Assembly: GCA_944470555.2 (NCBI GenBank)
Contig: OX104127.1
Location: forward strand, 161,733,276 to 161,797,275
Length of the DNA stretch: 64,000 nt
From: Heterobilharzia americana
Taxonomy: Eukaryota > Platyhelminthes > Trematoda > Strigeidida > Schistosomatidae
Direction: 5' to 3'
The number at the start of each line of letters is the position of its first letter. Positions within the stretch are counted from its first letter, which is position 1. The position numbers were made by a program, and so were the translations under genes. The notes beneath the pieces were generated by a model. It saw only the letters and a list, made by a program, of their open reading frames with translations, was not told the DNA's origin and ran no database searches. Shown here piece after piece: positions 46,270 to 58,880 of this stretch.

Positions 46270-48080
46270 ATCAACGTCAAATGTCGCACAGAATTTCATC
46301 CGTTAGGGTTGCCACACTTTACAGAAGTATACAAAGAATAAGTGCGTAGAAAAAGTCAGGTTGAAGTAGATAAAAGTTTATGAAAAGAGAGAGAATTTGA
46401 AAAATGTAATTTAGTGGAAGTGTTCAAACTCTAAACGACATCAGAGGGGAAATACATCTACGCTATTGTTACCGATATCCAGCTATATCATAAAGGATCT
46501 GCAACCACTGGTTCATATCGTCTCGAGAACCTTAACCAAACAGCCTACTTCTCCATATACGACTCAAATCAATCAGCTCTCATAAATTGGTGCTGCATCT
46601 GGGTCCGATCACCCTGATCCTTCTCCCACTCCATTGAATGTCGAGGCTGGAGGTGGCTGAATATGAGTAGCAAATGTCTTAGACACAGATCGGTGAAGTT
46701 TGGCAACCTCGTTGACTAACCTTCTTTGTCTAGCACCATTCACTCAACTTTGACATAGTTCACACGGTGGTTCCATCATACACCAGCGATGCTGTGAATG
46801 CACGTGTGGTCAAAGATCAATAATCTCTTCACGACTACTTTAAGCTGACGTGTCTCACAGACGTATGAAAAAGGTAGAACTGACTGTAGTGCAATATACT
46901 CGTTTTTCAACAGGTAGTCGGTTATCTCGAGGACGACAAAAATGACGGAAGTGGCCAAATGCCAAACGGGACTTTTGTATCTGAATTGGGATCACGTCAG
47001 CAACCAACCTGTTCGGTCTTTAGCAATTTTCCAAATAAGTGGAGCGGTCAACATATCCTACTACGTCACCTTTTGCCCTTAAATCGGAAGTAGCTGCAAA
47101 CTGATCCTGAAGCACCATTTTGAATTTAACAGGTGCGAAATGCCTGCCAAACATATTCAAGTTTCTGCTCATAGTGTCCAGAAGACCTATCATTTTGTCA
47201 TTATTTTTCCCCACCAGCATGATGTCGTCTGACTACTCCAAGTCAAGCGGATGCCCTTCAAGGAGTAGATTAGTTTCTGTGAAGTCAGAGGTACCTAAAG
47301 TTATGTCCATTAGTAAATCTATAACGAAGTTAAACAGGAACGATAGCAGTGGATATCCGTGGCGGACATCACTAGCTGTCGTCAGTTCTGATGACAACTT
47401 TCGTAAGGCCTTACATGACTGCGCGAATTTCAGTATAGAGCTTCGATAAGCATTATTCCTTTCAGTGAGACACTGCTGCATCTCACAGTCGATAGAGTCA
47501 GATGGTGCCTTTAGGTCAGTAAATATAGCGATGCGCTGGTAAGTATGCCTGTGTTCTAGGGCAAAAATGTGATCTGTGCAGCCTCGTCCAAGTCTGAAAC
47601 CCGCCTGTTCTTCTCGAGTTTGCTGTTCTCGAGCTCCGGTTAGGCGTCGAATAACTATGGACCCTAGGATCTTGGACACAATATTATTCAAACTAATTTC
47701 ACTGTGGTCGTTGCAAGAAAATTTGTCACCGTTGATATAGACTGGGATGGTCAGTGAAGTAGATTGGTCTGTCAGAACCACCTCCCATGCATCACTTAGT
47801 ACAACCGTTGCTCTAATCAGCAATTTCCTACCTCCATTACTAAAAACTTGATGTCCTTCTGCTTTGTATCGTTTGACGTTCGTTACGGCCTTCTCAACTT
47901 CAAACAGAATTGAAGGACCAGCATCTACGTTCCATTCAGGTTCAGACTGAATGCTGGGCAAATGAATCCTTAATGTGAGCCAGTTGGACTGTGCTTCAAA
48001 GTGTTGTACCCAACATTCTAGCCACCTGTTATGAGAAATTATTAGAATCCCATCTTTTTTAGCAGGGGTCACTGATCATC
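46270..48080 (-). mobile_element. SR2-like RTE fragment with long RT frame
   Basis: A minus-strand frame of 279 codons (48072-47233) covers the linker and palm of an RTE reverse transcriptase: RIHLPSIQSEPEWNVDAGP, VEKAVTNVKRYKAEG, then GFRLGRGCTDHIF, IAIFTDLKAPSDSIDCEM and GYPLLSFLFNFVIDLLMDI, ending at HPLDLE just before the catalytic box. Further pieces lie at 47220-46780, and the 3' UTR (GGGTTGCCACACTTTACAG) is near 46310. The endonuclease is not present. Confidence 0.8.
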
Positions 48081-48389
48081 GTCTTCTTGTGTGTGTCTTT
48101 ACTAAGCCTAAATAATTGTCGAGTACTACCCGATACCTACTGCATATCTTTTGCTTTCACCAGCGACCACTACTCGCCATCATTGCGAAGACTCTTGATC
48201 TGTGTAGATATCAGCCGCTTTTGCACCTCCTTGTATCTGAAATGAGTTTATCCCTTCAGTCAGTTCAGATAAGGTTGGGGAAATCGACTGAAGTTTCTAA
48301 AATTTGGACGTGGGGTTTTAACGATCTTTGGTAGAAAGTCATTGAAAGATAGAATGGATGCAAGGACACTTAAATTCACTGTGACGATT

Positions 48390-50800
48390 AAGATAAGGAT
48401 AATGTGTGGATTTATCTATGCCATTGAGTTCAAGTCAGCTGTATCACCTAGAGTCTCTAACCACTGATTTTCGTTGTAACGCGAACAGTGGTCGAATACT
48501 TCATGAACTGATACCGGGGTTTAGTTTAGTCACCTATAAAACGTTTTACAGCTCACACTTACTTCAGCTGACATTATGTTATGGGGTATATTGTGAATAA
48601 GCATGTGTAACGCAAATCCTAGCCATCTCAGTCGATGAAGGCTCACAACTGCATATCGTCCACCTTTAATGGCTATATTTCACAGCCATATAGTAGAGCA
48701 AAGCCAGCTGCACCGCAGTATACTCTGCCCTTAATACGTATTTGGATATCACAGCGGTGCCACAGATGATGTAAGTTGATGAAAGCCAATTGAGCTTTTG
48801 GTATCTATTTTGAGATTTCCTCGGTTACTTACCAAAACACCACGGCTAATCCGACTTTCTGGGTGAGTGAAGTGGTCAATCCTCCCAAGCACTTCACCCT
48901 CTATTGTTAACGGGGACACTGCTGAAGACCACTCCTGGATCAACGATTTGCATTAAGGTGGCAAGAAACAGATCTCAAACCGTCATTCAAGCTGTCCAGA
49001 AGAATGCATATTGTCAGCGTTTCCACCTAACGAGACTATGTCATCTGCTTATTCTAGATGTGCTAAGGATTCTCCTGTGGCTTTGATGTCGGACGATGAG
49101 AGGATGATAAAGTTGAGTAAGAGTAGATGGAGTGGACGTTCTTGTTGAGCACAACTCGACGTACAAAACTCATCCAATAACTGACCGTGGGCTGTGATAT
49201 ACCCACGTGTTTTCAGGTATAGAGCCTTCAACGGACTGACTTACTTATTCGAAACTTCTTTCGGCGAGAGACACTGTCATAAGGCCTCTCGGTTGACAGG
49301 ATCGAATGTCCTCTTCAGATCGGAAAATTCAGTCGGTGTTTATCATCGATAACTGTGCCTGTTTTCTAGAACCTGGGGGAGAGTAAATTGCGTGTCACTC
49401 CTCCTATGGCTAGGTCTGAATCCTTAATGGTTTTCTCGCGTTTGCTGTTCCTGAGCTCAACTCAGACGTTTAGTGTTTTTAGAACGTAGAATTTTTGACA
49501 CTATGTTATTCAGGCTGTTTCCCCTGTGGTTATCACAAGAGGACTTTTCACCTTTCTTAAAGACTGAATCAACGATCGAAACCAGTCAGAGGGGATCATA
49601 GCTGGCTTCCGTATGCTATCCAACACTTCAGTTAACCGGACTGATAGTCATAGGAAAAGACAAAAAAGATGGTTGGAGTAAGGAAATTTTCTTATTTTGA
49701 CGAAGTCGTTTACTAAGCTGACTAGTAATCCTGGACAACAATCATGCTGTTCCTTCAGTGCTAGTACATCCAACTCTGTTATCCTTCCTTGTTTCAGGTT
49801 CTGGGAGTGTTGGGGCCCTACCTTAATGTCACACTCGGGATCTGACTGAATAAGGGTCAATAAGACAGTAAATGGAGCGGAGTTGCAGGCTGCACTCGCT
49901 GTGGTCTCGTTACTAGTATTTCCATTTTATTTAGATGCAAATTTGCGCGTGGTCACTGTCTAAACATGTGATGCAGTAGGAGCAGCAATATCCCACCGAG
50001 TCTTCAACGACAACTGATAGCAATATTATCTATCTGTGTTCACCACTGAGATGAGGTCGGTTGACACCACATCCAACAGTGTCTTTTTATGTCTGAAGTT
50101 CGTGCTGATTAGAATTAGTCAGTTTCTATGAGGACAGTTGTAACTGACGATTGCGCTTACCTGTTCGTTCGGCTGTGACTCCGAAAGTGCTGCCTAAGTG
50201 CCTTTTTGCCTGATTTAGCGCACTCATGTATTAAAATCACGTAAGACAACTACCACATCCGAACGCTTGACTTCAAGTAGGAGGCTAGTCACTTTTCTGT
50301 AGAACTCATCCTTCACTTCATCCAAATTGCAGTCAGTCGATGCGTAAGCAAAGATTGAAAAGAAACAAAGACGAATTTCACTGTTCTTTTGAATCCTCAC
50401 TGTGCCGTTCAGTTGAACAGCGCATCTAGTCTCCCAAAAGGGTTAATTTTGCGGATTCACCACATTGGGTGGTTGGACTTAAATGAATAACCGAACCAGA
50501 GTCCTGTCTGCATGTCTTGAAAACAGCACACATCTATGATTCTGGCTGCTAGATCTTCAGACAGTGACGCTTGTTGACCCATTTGATGGAGTGTGCGGAC
50601 ATTGAAAGCTCTAGCATGTAATTTGAGATGCGGTTTTAAGAGACCATTGATACTGTTCCTTGGATTGGAATTGTTATCAAAAGCTATAGAGATGGAAGAA
50701 ATTAAAGGTGGTGTAGGATTATTGACCGAGAGACGTGGAGAAAGGTTAGAAGCTAATTACACGGAAGGTGGATAATGATCTGAGGGTACTTGTCTGATGA
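48390..50800 (-). mobile_element. SR2-like RTE copy with endonuclease region
   Basis: This is the longest RTE copy. On the minus strand the endonuclease begins near 50620 (KLHARAFNVRTLHQMGQQAS, then LAARIIDVCCFQDMQ, the NVRTL...ETR pattern of APE-type nucleases) and runs to about 49900. The RT follows from 49860 (SDPECDIKVGPQ) through 48650 with many stops, including the thumb (SSAVSPLTIEGEVLGRIDHF, 48943-48880). The 3' end is near 48400. No long intact frame remains. Confidence 0.65.
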
Positions 50801-51265
50801 CAGAAGTGTTCAGGCGGTTGTTACTCCCCCCTTCCCACACCGGAGAGGACTAGTTCTTCCTAAGGTACCTGAAAAATGGGTTAGTACATAACCGAAGAGC
50901 CCAAGGGACATCTGCTGGAAGCCAGCCACACTGCCTTTTTTGAAGTTTGACACTTTAATTTGCTTTTTATGAATCCGACTACGAATCCGTAACGTCGGCA
51001 CAGGCTTACCGCAGAGTAGACGGGAGTATGCTGACTTTAGGGCTGACCTTTTCTAACTCCGTTCCTTCCCATAAGGAATACAGCATCAGCGTAACATTGC
51101 TGGCCATCCACGGGGAGCACCATGCTTCCGTCATACTCCCACCCAGCCAGCAGTATGATTTTTCCCTTGGATCCCCATCATAACGTAGCTACCTATATTA
51201 TGCCGGTAACTACATTTTGTTTTGCTACTATCCACCAGACATCTTTGGTATGGTACGACCGCGAG
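50801..51265. other. Possible RTE 5' UTR; no gene
   Basis: This sequence lies just 5' (minus strand) of the endonuclease and may be its 5' untranslated region. No supportable coding frame. Confidence 0.35.
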
Positions 51266-51269
51266 TAAA

Positions 51270-51900
51270 AAGCGTTCCAGTCAGTGTAGCTCGTTTGGTG
51301 ATTGTGATGAAAAGTGTACCTTCACGTCAAGGTAGCAGCTATCGGTCGGATCTCTCGTCGATGCCAGAGATAGCCTTAGTTAACAAGTGATGAAGTGTCT
51401 TCGTGTCCGTCCTGAGGTTTTGTTTCTAACTGTTTCATTCAGTCTGTTGCGAATACGCGCGTAAGTAGATTAGTTGATGCATATCACCACTTCACTCCCT
51501 ATTCTTAAACTTGAGGTTGGTGAAGACCGTTCCTGAAGGGTCATTTTGCGTTTGATATATGCGAAACGCATTAAAACGTACTCATATATTTAGCTGAAGG
51601 TGCCTACAAAACTTAACATTTTTTCAGCATCTTCGCGTAACAGGATTAAGTCGTCTGCGAATTCCAAGGTACCTAGGTACTCTGTGGTTGAGTAATTCAA
51701 TACCTGAGAAGTTGGAGGTATTCATGGTTTTATCCACCAGCGCGTCTATGCTAAAAATACATGTGAGGGGTGACAGTGAACATCCCTAGTGGATACCACC
51801 GGATGCTGTTACTTCAGAAGACACCTCTATTAGTCCTTATATGACTGGAGGAGATCTTACAAGCAACCTGGAAATAATACTGACTAGAACCTGCAACTTT
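51270..51900 (-). mobile_element. RTE-like RT fragment with FADD box
   Basis: The minus strand near 51685-51630 reads YLEFADDLILLREDAEKM, an intact RT catalytic box, with thumb sequence downstream to about 51420. It is a short separate fragment, since the copy at 48390-50800 has its own RT. It ends about 100 bases upstream of the TLS1 homologue exon. Confidence 0.65.
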
Positions 51901-52008
51901 TGAGCATAACGTTTGGCATTAAAATGAAAAGTTCAGCTTATTTTTCTTTTGCATTCCATAAGCCACTGATCTTTATTAGTATTCATTTTCCATTTTCCCA
52001 GCTACTAT

Positions 52009-52385
52009 ATGAAGTCTCGTAAAGTGCGATGCTTGCGACAGACCACAGAACTTAGTGCATCTTCAGATTCTGACGAAGATGATGTAGATGATTCTGCCCC
52101 TTCTATTGTAACAGACTCTAATGTGGTCGTGGAAGCTGTTAGAGAACTTCAGAAACTGAGAAAGCGACCAGCTGGCATTGGTTTATCTGCATTAGCTACT
52201 GGTAAAGAAATTCCAAACCTTAATTTGGCAATATCTAATGATCCATTTAAATTGAAAACTGGTGGTTTGGTTGATCTAAACAGCATTTCATCAGCTAAAC
52301 AAACAGAAGAGGATGATGATGTTGAAGCTCGCCTAGCAAAGACTTTTGCTACAGAAACTAATAAAAGGGATGAAGATGCTGAAAT
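52009..52385 (+). CDS. TLS1: C9orf78/TLS1 homologue, first exon found
   Basis: The protein family is a nuclear, spliceosome-associated factor (yeast TLS1, human C9orf78). This exon encodes 125 residues plus two bases. It has a basic start (MKSRKVRCLRQ), an acidic stretch (SSDSDEDDVDD), then the family core LQKLRKRPAGIGLSALATGK, NDPFKLKTGGLVDL and FATETNKRDEDAEM, which follow human C9orf78 closely. The start ATG is inferred. An acceptor-like CATTTTCCCAG ends at 52001, eight bases before it, so an upstream exon or trans-splicing of a spliced leader is possible. The donor is GTATTT at 52386, which splits the Met codon after two bases. Confidence 0.9.
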
Positions 52386-52427
52386 GTATTTCGTTACATA
52401 TGTTAATGTAATATGCATATAATTTAG
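52386..52427 (+). other. 42-bp micro-intron of the TLS1 homologue
   Basis: The intron starts GTATTT and ends TTTAG. Removing it joins AT to G and restores the family sequence EMIKYIEEELAKRKG; reading through instead gives a stop after 11 unrelated residues. Very short 5' introns are typical of schistosome genes. Confidence 0.9.
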
Positions 52428-52493
52428 GATTAAATATATCGAGGAGGAATTAGCCAAGCGAAAAGGATTAATTAAACCATCCTCCCTGGAACG
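52428..52493 (+). CDS. TLS1: C9orf78/TLS1 homologue, second exon
   Basis: This exon of 66 bases encodes IKYIEEELAKRKGLIKPSSL and the start of the next two residues, matching the conserved KYIExELxKRKG segment of the family. It ends CG before the donor GTAAGT, so an Arg codon is completed by A from the next exon at 59156. It is much shorter than the ORF thresholds used for gene scans and is easy to miss. Confidence 0.9.
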
Positions 52494-52849
52494 GTAAGTT
52501 ATATTATTGTTTATATTAATTGTATGCAATTTCTTTCTTTATCTAAAGACTTAAAATCTGAACAAAATACTGTTCCTAACTTTTTCGGCGTAACATTATA
52601 GTGAAATTTTGAGAGTCGTTCGTTAAATCATAATAAAAGACGCGTTATCTTTTTCTCGTAACGAAAGAGTTAATCAAAGCCACGAATCTTTCTTTCTTTT
52701 TTTATTGAACTGGTTGGTGTTCATCTGCAAAATATTCTAATGAAGCCATGAAAACTCACTTGGTATTCACTTTCAAAAAGGAAATCTTGGTACATCAGGG
52801 AATATCAAATGATACACCGTAGAAGATGACGAGACAGAGGTATAAAAAT

Positions 52850-53780
52850 GTTGAAGATTACACATATTCATGATAAACAGACAAAACCAACATAGAACCT
52901 TGTGCATAGGTGGATCCACTGAAGTTGCTACACTTCACAGTAGTACACATAGAACAAGCGGACAGAAAAGGAGTGATATTAAAGAAGATAAAGTAGTGCG
53001 AGAAAATGAGCAATCTGAAGACAAAGGTTAATGCAGATGTTCAAACTTCAGATGTCAAGTAGTGAATAAATGTGTGCTACTGCGACTGGCTTTCAGTCAT
53101 GTCACCACGAGTCCTCAATCACTGATTTCTATCGTCTTGGAGACCCCACACGGGTTAACTTAACAGTCAGAGACTTCATCGACTAGTGTCATTTCTTGGT
53201 CTGGTCAATCTTAACCTTTTTCCAACCTAGTACAACTTCTCATAGCATGGCACGTCGATGTAGGCGATGGTTTGGTATACATAACACATGTCCAAACCAC
53301 CTCAGACAATGAAACTTCATAACCTCATCAATCCACTTGCCTATCTTGACTACTACCGACTACATACGACTTCAACATTACTCACATGGCTATTCCATCA
53401 AATGAGAGAAATGCAACAAACATAAATGTGATCATTATCATGAAACCGATTCATTTATTCTACTTTCAACGATCATGCCTCACACTCGTATAACAGGACA
53501 GAACGAACTGCAGTGAAGTATACTCACCCTTTGATACATTGTTGGATTGATCGCCAGTCGATGCCAAAGTTGACGCGAGTTGGTGAATGCCAAACTAGCC
53601 TTCTGTATACAATCTGAGACTTCTTCAGTAACTAGTCTGTTCAGGGTGATACAAGTCAACACATTCCACCACTTCACTCTTTATCATTCAGTTATGTGTG
53701 GTTGCAGATCAGTCCTGGAGCATCATCTTACATTTGACAGGTGAATGCTAAACGTATGCCGCTTATTCACAGTAATAATA
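52850..53780 (-). mobile_element. SR2-like RTE 3' fragment in TLS1 intron
   Basis: The 3' UTR is near 52900-52980 (GAAGTTGCTACACTTCACAG), and the C-terminal RT region lies upstream on the minus strand. The part 53290-53770 is nearly identical in reverse complement to 44850-45400 and 61530-62080, including a shared in-frame stop just after the SLKVE segment (GTAGAATAAATGAATCGG). Confidence 0.75.
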
Positions 53781-54349
53781 AAAATAGTAACATTAGTGAA
53801 ACAGTCAAGTTTAAGGTCAGAATGTATTTCCAGACATTAAAGGGGGTATGCTAATTTTATTGAGAATACAGATTGGCGAATTGACTTTCTTACTATATTG
53901 CGAAAATGGATTACATTTTGATTATTTCCAAAAGTGCATAGCATACTTAGGAATTCATAAACCCCTATGAAGTATCCTGATAACTGGAAATAGTTCTTGA
54001 TACTGATTTGACCTGTTGTAACTGGAAATAAACTTTTCAACCATTCATATGTTCGGATTTAGTCAGTGCCAATAGTCTCGAGTGATTTTAAAGGCTACCC
54101 TAACAAATTTTGAGATAACCAAATTGGTCTTCCATATTTTATCATAGTCTACCTTTCTAGTCGAAATACTGAAACCTGATTGGCTGTTGCAGTAGTTGCT
54201 GAGGTGGCCTTTAAAGTTGCCCATTGGTGTCAAATCTGTATTCAATTTAATTAATATCCCACATGCATGCTAATTATTGGACAAACAGTAAGATAAGTGG
54301 TAGCAAGTATTAAATTAATTCTTTTCAGGCATCTGGCAATTCGCAAATC

Positions 54350-54695
54350 ACTCACACTTTTAGGAGTAGTATTCACCACGGACTGACATTAGTTGGGGAA
54401 CCATTGGAGACCTGAGAGCTGTTTCGTCTTAGTGTGGGACTCCTCAGCAGTACGCACCCACGACCCGGCCAGGGGTCGAACTCGGGACCTTCAGGTTTCA
54501 CGGCGAACGCGTTAAGCATTCAGCCACTGGGCCGGTTTCCACTGGTTCACAATTCCCAACTTCTGTCGATTCACGGCATAGTGCGACTGTCACCCAACAT
54601 CTTCCTTCAGTTAGCATCCACTTCACTTCCGATTGCTTGACCCTACAGGTCACGGCTTCTCATTAGAACTTCCTGACATCCATCTGGAAGCAAGT
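54350..54695 (-). mobile_element. Hammerhead-bearing tRNA-headed SINE-like element (second family)
   Basis: On the minus strand a leader of about 150 bases (54690-54540, shared with 780-925) is followed by a strong tRNA-like unit. That unit has an A-box region (GGCTGAATGCTTAACGCG, near 54530-54512) and a B box (GAGTTCGACCCC, 54483-54472). The hammerhead follows at about 54455-54408, and then the common end GGTGAATACTAC. At 54752-54780 the first bases of another copy appear. The family shares its architecture, but not its body sequence, with Sm-alpha. Confidence 0.7.
54408..54455 (-). ncRNA. Hammerhead ribozyme motif, core intact, stem I weak
   Basis: The core CTGAGGA (54447-54441) fits CUGANGA exactly. 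Stem II is GTCC with AGAC, GAAA is at 54425-54422, and the triplet is CUC after a six-base cap. Stem I pairs only CTG with CAG, and only if one base is bulged. Activity is uncertain. Confidence 0.6.
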
Positions 54696-54924
54696 CACTA
54701 ATGAGCACTATAGAGTAATGTATTTTTGAGATGAATGGGGATTTTTAATTTAGAAGTAGTATTCATCATGGACTGACATTAATCTTACACTTTTATACAT
54801 TTTACTTGACAGACCATAACTCAGTGACATTGACAGGTAAATGAGTCTAGCCTCTCAATAATAAAAAAAAATACGTAACAATACATAAGTTTTATATTAT
54901 TGATGGATTATGGCTAGCAGTGAA

Positions 54925-55080
54925 GTCGAGAACGCGTGTTTTGTCGTGTTTGCGATCCGTCAGTTGGATGTATCTACCTTCCATTGAGCGATGTTGTCCC
55001 CAGTGAGACGCGAACCCGGGACTTATCACTTCAAGCTCCAGAGCGCGTTATCCACTAGGCCATTGAGTCAAGACAGCTAC
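54925..55080 (-). mobile_element. Decayed Sm-alpha-type element
   Basis: The minus strand has the A box (GGCCTAGTGGATAACGCG), a good B box (GGGTTCGCGTCTC) and then TACATCCAACTGACGGATC, the remains of a hammerhead. The core has CTGACGG in place of CTGANGA, and the GAAA box is changed, so the ribozyme should be dead. It lies in the TLS1 intron, antisense to the gene. Confidence 0.7.
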
Positions 55081-55397
55081 TTATTGTGCGATGGGTATAT
55101 TTTCTAAAATGTTGTAACTTGTTACTTGATCGAATTTTTCCTATGTGGTGCTATGCAATAGTGCATCTTATTTTGATGCTAGACTTTAGAATTCTTTGTT
55201 GACCAACTCCTTACATTGAAAAACCAAAGACTGTCTGCAGATAATACTGTAAAATTTACTTTCGGGAAGAGGTATCTTCAATGAAAAGTATTAACATATT
55301 ATTGAATCTCAAAATTATTTATATTGTGCTAACATAGGATACTAAAAATGCTGTACTAATAGGTATAGGGGATTATATACAGATTGTCGGACAACCC

Positions 55398-56545
55398 CTA
55401 TTTATTTATTTGTCCCTTGGGTTCTTAGTGGAACATACGGTTTCAGTAGCACGTCTCCAGTACACTCTCTTCTCTGCAATCTTTTTAACCTGGCTCCACG
55501 ATAGCTCAGAAGCTCTCATTTCTTCCTCACAGCATCTCCTCCATGTCACCTTCGCCTCGAACGCCCAACTCGTCGTTTCCCCTTTGGATTCCACTCGACG
55601 ACCTCGCCTGGCGCGTGATATCCTCAATCGGTCTTCTCAGTGTATGCTCAATCCATCTCCACTTCCTTCTACTGCATATTTGTTGAGAGATAGGTTCTTG
55701 CTGCATTGGTTCGTTGGCAGGCCAGAGATCCTTATTGCTTATTCTCATTATTCTGGCCATCTGATCTTCAGTATTATTGAGCGTAGGCACTTGTTGATGA
55801 ATAACTGTAGTTTGTTGGAAATGCCTTTCGTGACAATCTAAGTCTTTCAACCATCACATGAAAGCACTGAATTGATGTTGAAAATCCGGATGTTGATCAC
55901 ACTTTATGCTGAGTGGAGTGCAGAAGATCTCCACACTGGCTTCAGGTTAATGAACGCCTGTCTTGCTGTGTTTTCGATCCTGGCTGCTGTGACGTCCTCG
56001 TCTGTGCCACCGCTGGTAGTTGAAACGGTGCTGCTTAGATAGGTGTAGGTGAAATAGGCTACTTCCTTTAAGTTTCTCCCATTGGTGGTGACTGGAGCCT
56101 GTTGTTGTTGGTGGTGTTGGTCGCGTATCATCTCTGTCTTCTCTACGTTCACTTGAAGTTCCGTTTACGCTGCCCTGCCTCTTCTGTCAACTTGTTGGAT
56201 TTCACCTGTAGATCTTCAAGTTTGTATGACACTAGACACAAGTCATCGTTGGCGAAATCCAAATTTTCCAGGCTCTTTTGCCCAGTCCAGCGTATCCCCC
56301 TCTTCTCGGTCCTAACGGTTTGTTGCATGATCCAGTTGACCACAATCAGGAAGATCATGGGTGATAGTAGGCGGCAGCCTTGTTTTACTCCTGTCTTAAA
56401 AGACATCACTGGCCTTCCCATTGTGAATTACTTGGCATATGGCGTCTTCATATATTTGTTGAATGAGACTGATAAAGGTTTGTGGTATTCTGTAGTGTTG
56501 AAGCAGTTGCCAAATTACCTCTCGGTCGACGCTGTCGCCTGGCCC
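55398..56545 (-). mobile_element. Second RTE family (RTE-2), 5'-truncated copy
   Basis: On the minus strand the fragment opens inside the RT at DSVDREVIWQLLQHYRIPQT (56545-56485). It continues with FKTGVKQGCRLLSPMIFLIV and a FANDDL box (normally FADD) at 56421-56149. It ends with the typical C-terminal block RISNKDLWPANEPMQQEPIS and RKWRWIEHTLRRP, then GELSWSQVKKIAEKRVYWRR-like and NPRDK (55850-55405). A TAAA-like tail lies at 55398-55410. Frames are broken near 56150 and 55850. It is clearly different from the SR2-like family. Confidence 0.8.
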
Positions 56546-56561
56546 TAAGCCCGGTTAAAGA

Positions 56562-56644
56562 GGGAAGGTTGGGCATACGGCTAGCGACCCTACCCCATAA
56601 AACCAATCCAACCGCTACAGAAACTTCAAAGCACAGACAACCCC

Positions 56645-56706
<62 letters not shown>
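56562..56706 (+). repeat. LINE 3' end fragment with (TAA)n tail
   Basis: About 80 bases of unrecognised 3' end (GGCTAGCGACCCTACCCC near 56579) run into TAA repeated about 20 times (56645-56706). TAA tails mark RTE 3' ends elsewhere in the window (60570, 62155). The long isoleucine frames predicted here are translations of this microsatellite. Confidence 0.7.
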
Positions 56707-57979
56707 GTCACTTTATTCCAAACAGTATGGTTGGTACAGCTTGAAATTTTCAACAGATATACTCTTTGTACAATAGTTTGAAACCGACATAATTGCAGTA
56801 TCTCGATAATAACAATAACGACCAACTATTATTAGGTTATCGTCTGATCTGAAGAAGGAAATGAATAGAAACAGGGTGCATAACCTTAATGGTGGTCCAT
56901 TTAGCCAGTAGGAAAATCTGCAATTCGAGCTAACTATATAAGAAATAGTTATATGATGTACTGTTTTGGATTAAAAAACTGATATCCTCTCTACTATGAT
57001 ATATTTCTCATCATTTTATTGCCAACTTACGAAACAATTAATTAAAAACATGCTTAAAATACATGATAGTACATAATGAAATTTGAAGACATTTGAAAGA
57101 TTTACAAAAGTTGAAAGTCCTCAGAGATTCAAGCGGTTTGCGGGTTGATGAGATTTTGAATATCAAGAGTTAGGTAGTGCGCTTAAGATTTGTGTGATCT
57201 TAATATTTCAAGGCAGTAGTATAGCTTGTCTAGATTGTCATTTACAAACACAACTTTCATTGTAATCACAGTATTCTTATCAGAAATCACCGTTGTCTTT
57301 GTAACATATACCATTTATCGTGCATCCACCACAATAGTAAAGTCGAAGTTAAGCATTTTGGGGAAAAGGTAAGTCAGTTATTTCATGAGGCTATGCTCCT
57401 CTATCGATTAAGGTAATTGGCATATTCATCGCACAGTGTAAATCATTGTCTGCTACATCTCACAATGCTAACCGGAGTAGCCTTAGGTTGTTGTGAAGTA
57501 GCCAAGGGTGACCAGATTAAGATGTGGCACTAAACCGCCAAGTCTCTGACTGTTGGTATGACTCGCATAGCGAAATGTAGACCTATAAATCAAGGTTTGC
57601 ATGACAACTGAAACGGAGGGTTGTAGACTCTAGGTGACGTTGTTCGTTACTGATCACTGAGGTGCAAATTCATTCAGGCTTTATCTCCATCATTATCATC
57701 ATATCACATTTCGTTGGTTACTTACTTTACTTCCTTCCTATTCTTTGTGTCTTTCGATTTTCTACGATGTTCAACTGCATTATTTTCATTTCTCTCATGA
57801 AATTCTATCTTGTGTGGTGAGGTTAGGTGTGGCGAATTGAGGTACTTCACAGTATTTTTGTGTGACTCACTTTAACACTGATTCCTTCAGATCTGTTTCT
57901 GATACTGTGGTGTCCGTATGATAGAATTCGTTAATCATACTTTTTAAATAGACAGATAAAAATATTGTCAACATCGCTA

Positions 57980-58620
57980 CAGTGCTATTTGTTTTTCAGG
58001 TTTCTCATTTATTGCTGACATCATTAGACGAACATGTACCTTTCATCCAAACTGATTGATGCAAAGGGGTTCAGATGGCTAGAATTTTTTTATTTACCCG
58101 GCATCCAGCCTGAGCTTGAATTGGATGTCGATATCGGTCCTCCAACTCTCCCGAAGGTTGAGAAGGTTGCATCAAGCGCGAAACGATGCCAAGCAGCAGG
58201 ATATGAATCTTCGCCATCGGAAAATTTAAAGGATGAAGCTAGTAAACTACTGAGTCGTATGACGGACGTACTAGGTAGTGTATGGGGATCGAGTTAGTCC
58301 TGTCAGACTGGTCTACTTCACTTTTTTCCCGGATCTGGGTGGTTTGAATGTGTTATGGATGTTGAGCGACTGCCTACTTGGACGTCCAGTGCTGGACAAA
58401 ATAGGATTTGGTTGGAAGAAGGCTCAGGATAACCAGACCAAGACTTCGCATCATCCCATGAAGTCTCTGAGCTGTTTAGACAGATGTTGACCGCTTGGTT
58501 GAGGTCTTCGAGAAAATAGAAATCAATGGTTAGAGACCTTTTGTCACATAAGTGATGATCCATCACAATGGGGTAAATGCATTCACTGTATGACGTTTTT
58601 TAAAGTTTAGATATTGCCAC
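57980..58620 (+). mobile_element. SR2-like RTE copy with large internal deletion
   Basis: The plus strand reads the RT linker (YLPGIQPELELDVDIGPPTL, 58090-58150) and VEKVASSAKRCQAAGYES. After about 100 bases it jumps to the extreme C-terminus (GWKKAQDNQTKTSHHPMKSL, 58405-58470). The catalytic core and thumb are missing. This is a second internal deletion derivative, with different breakpoints from the copy at 43430-44320. Confidence 0.65.
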
Positions 58621-58689
58621 TAACCAACATTTTTCAACTTCTTTCTCCTCCGATAAACTTTTTTATATTGTGATAAGACTTTTTTTTCT

Positions 58690-58880
58690 ACCCAATTGTT
58701 CTTTGTATACTCCTGTGAAGTGTGGCAACTTGGACGAATGCACTTCTATACGAGGAGTTATGGTTCATTGGTTCAGGGAGTTGATTTTCAAGCGATGGAT
58801 CATAGGTCGGAACCTTCGCCTAGTAGGTATAACCCACTGCCAGTTACACAAACGTGCACATAGTTTCTGATTATGAACCA
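58690..58880 (+). mobile_element. RTE 3' UTR and tRNA-like head
   Basis: GTGTGGCAACTTGGACGAATG (near 58721) matches the SR2-like 3' UTR. It is followed by TGGTTCATTGGTTCAGGGAG and GGTCGGAACC (near 58812), weak A- and B-box matches, related to the SINE candidate at 44440. Confidence 0.4.

Noticed and set aside
56448..56825. Open frames on both strands with long isoleucine runs
   Set aside because: They are translations of the TAA microsatellite at 56645-56706 and flanking LINE sequence.
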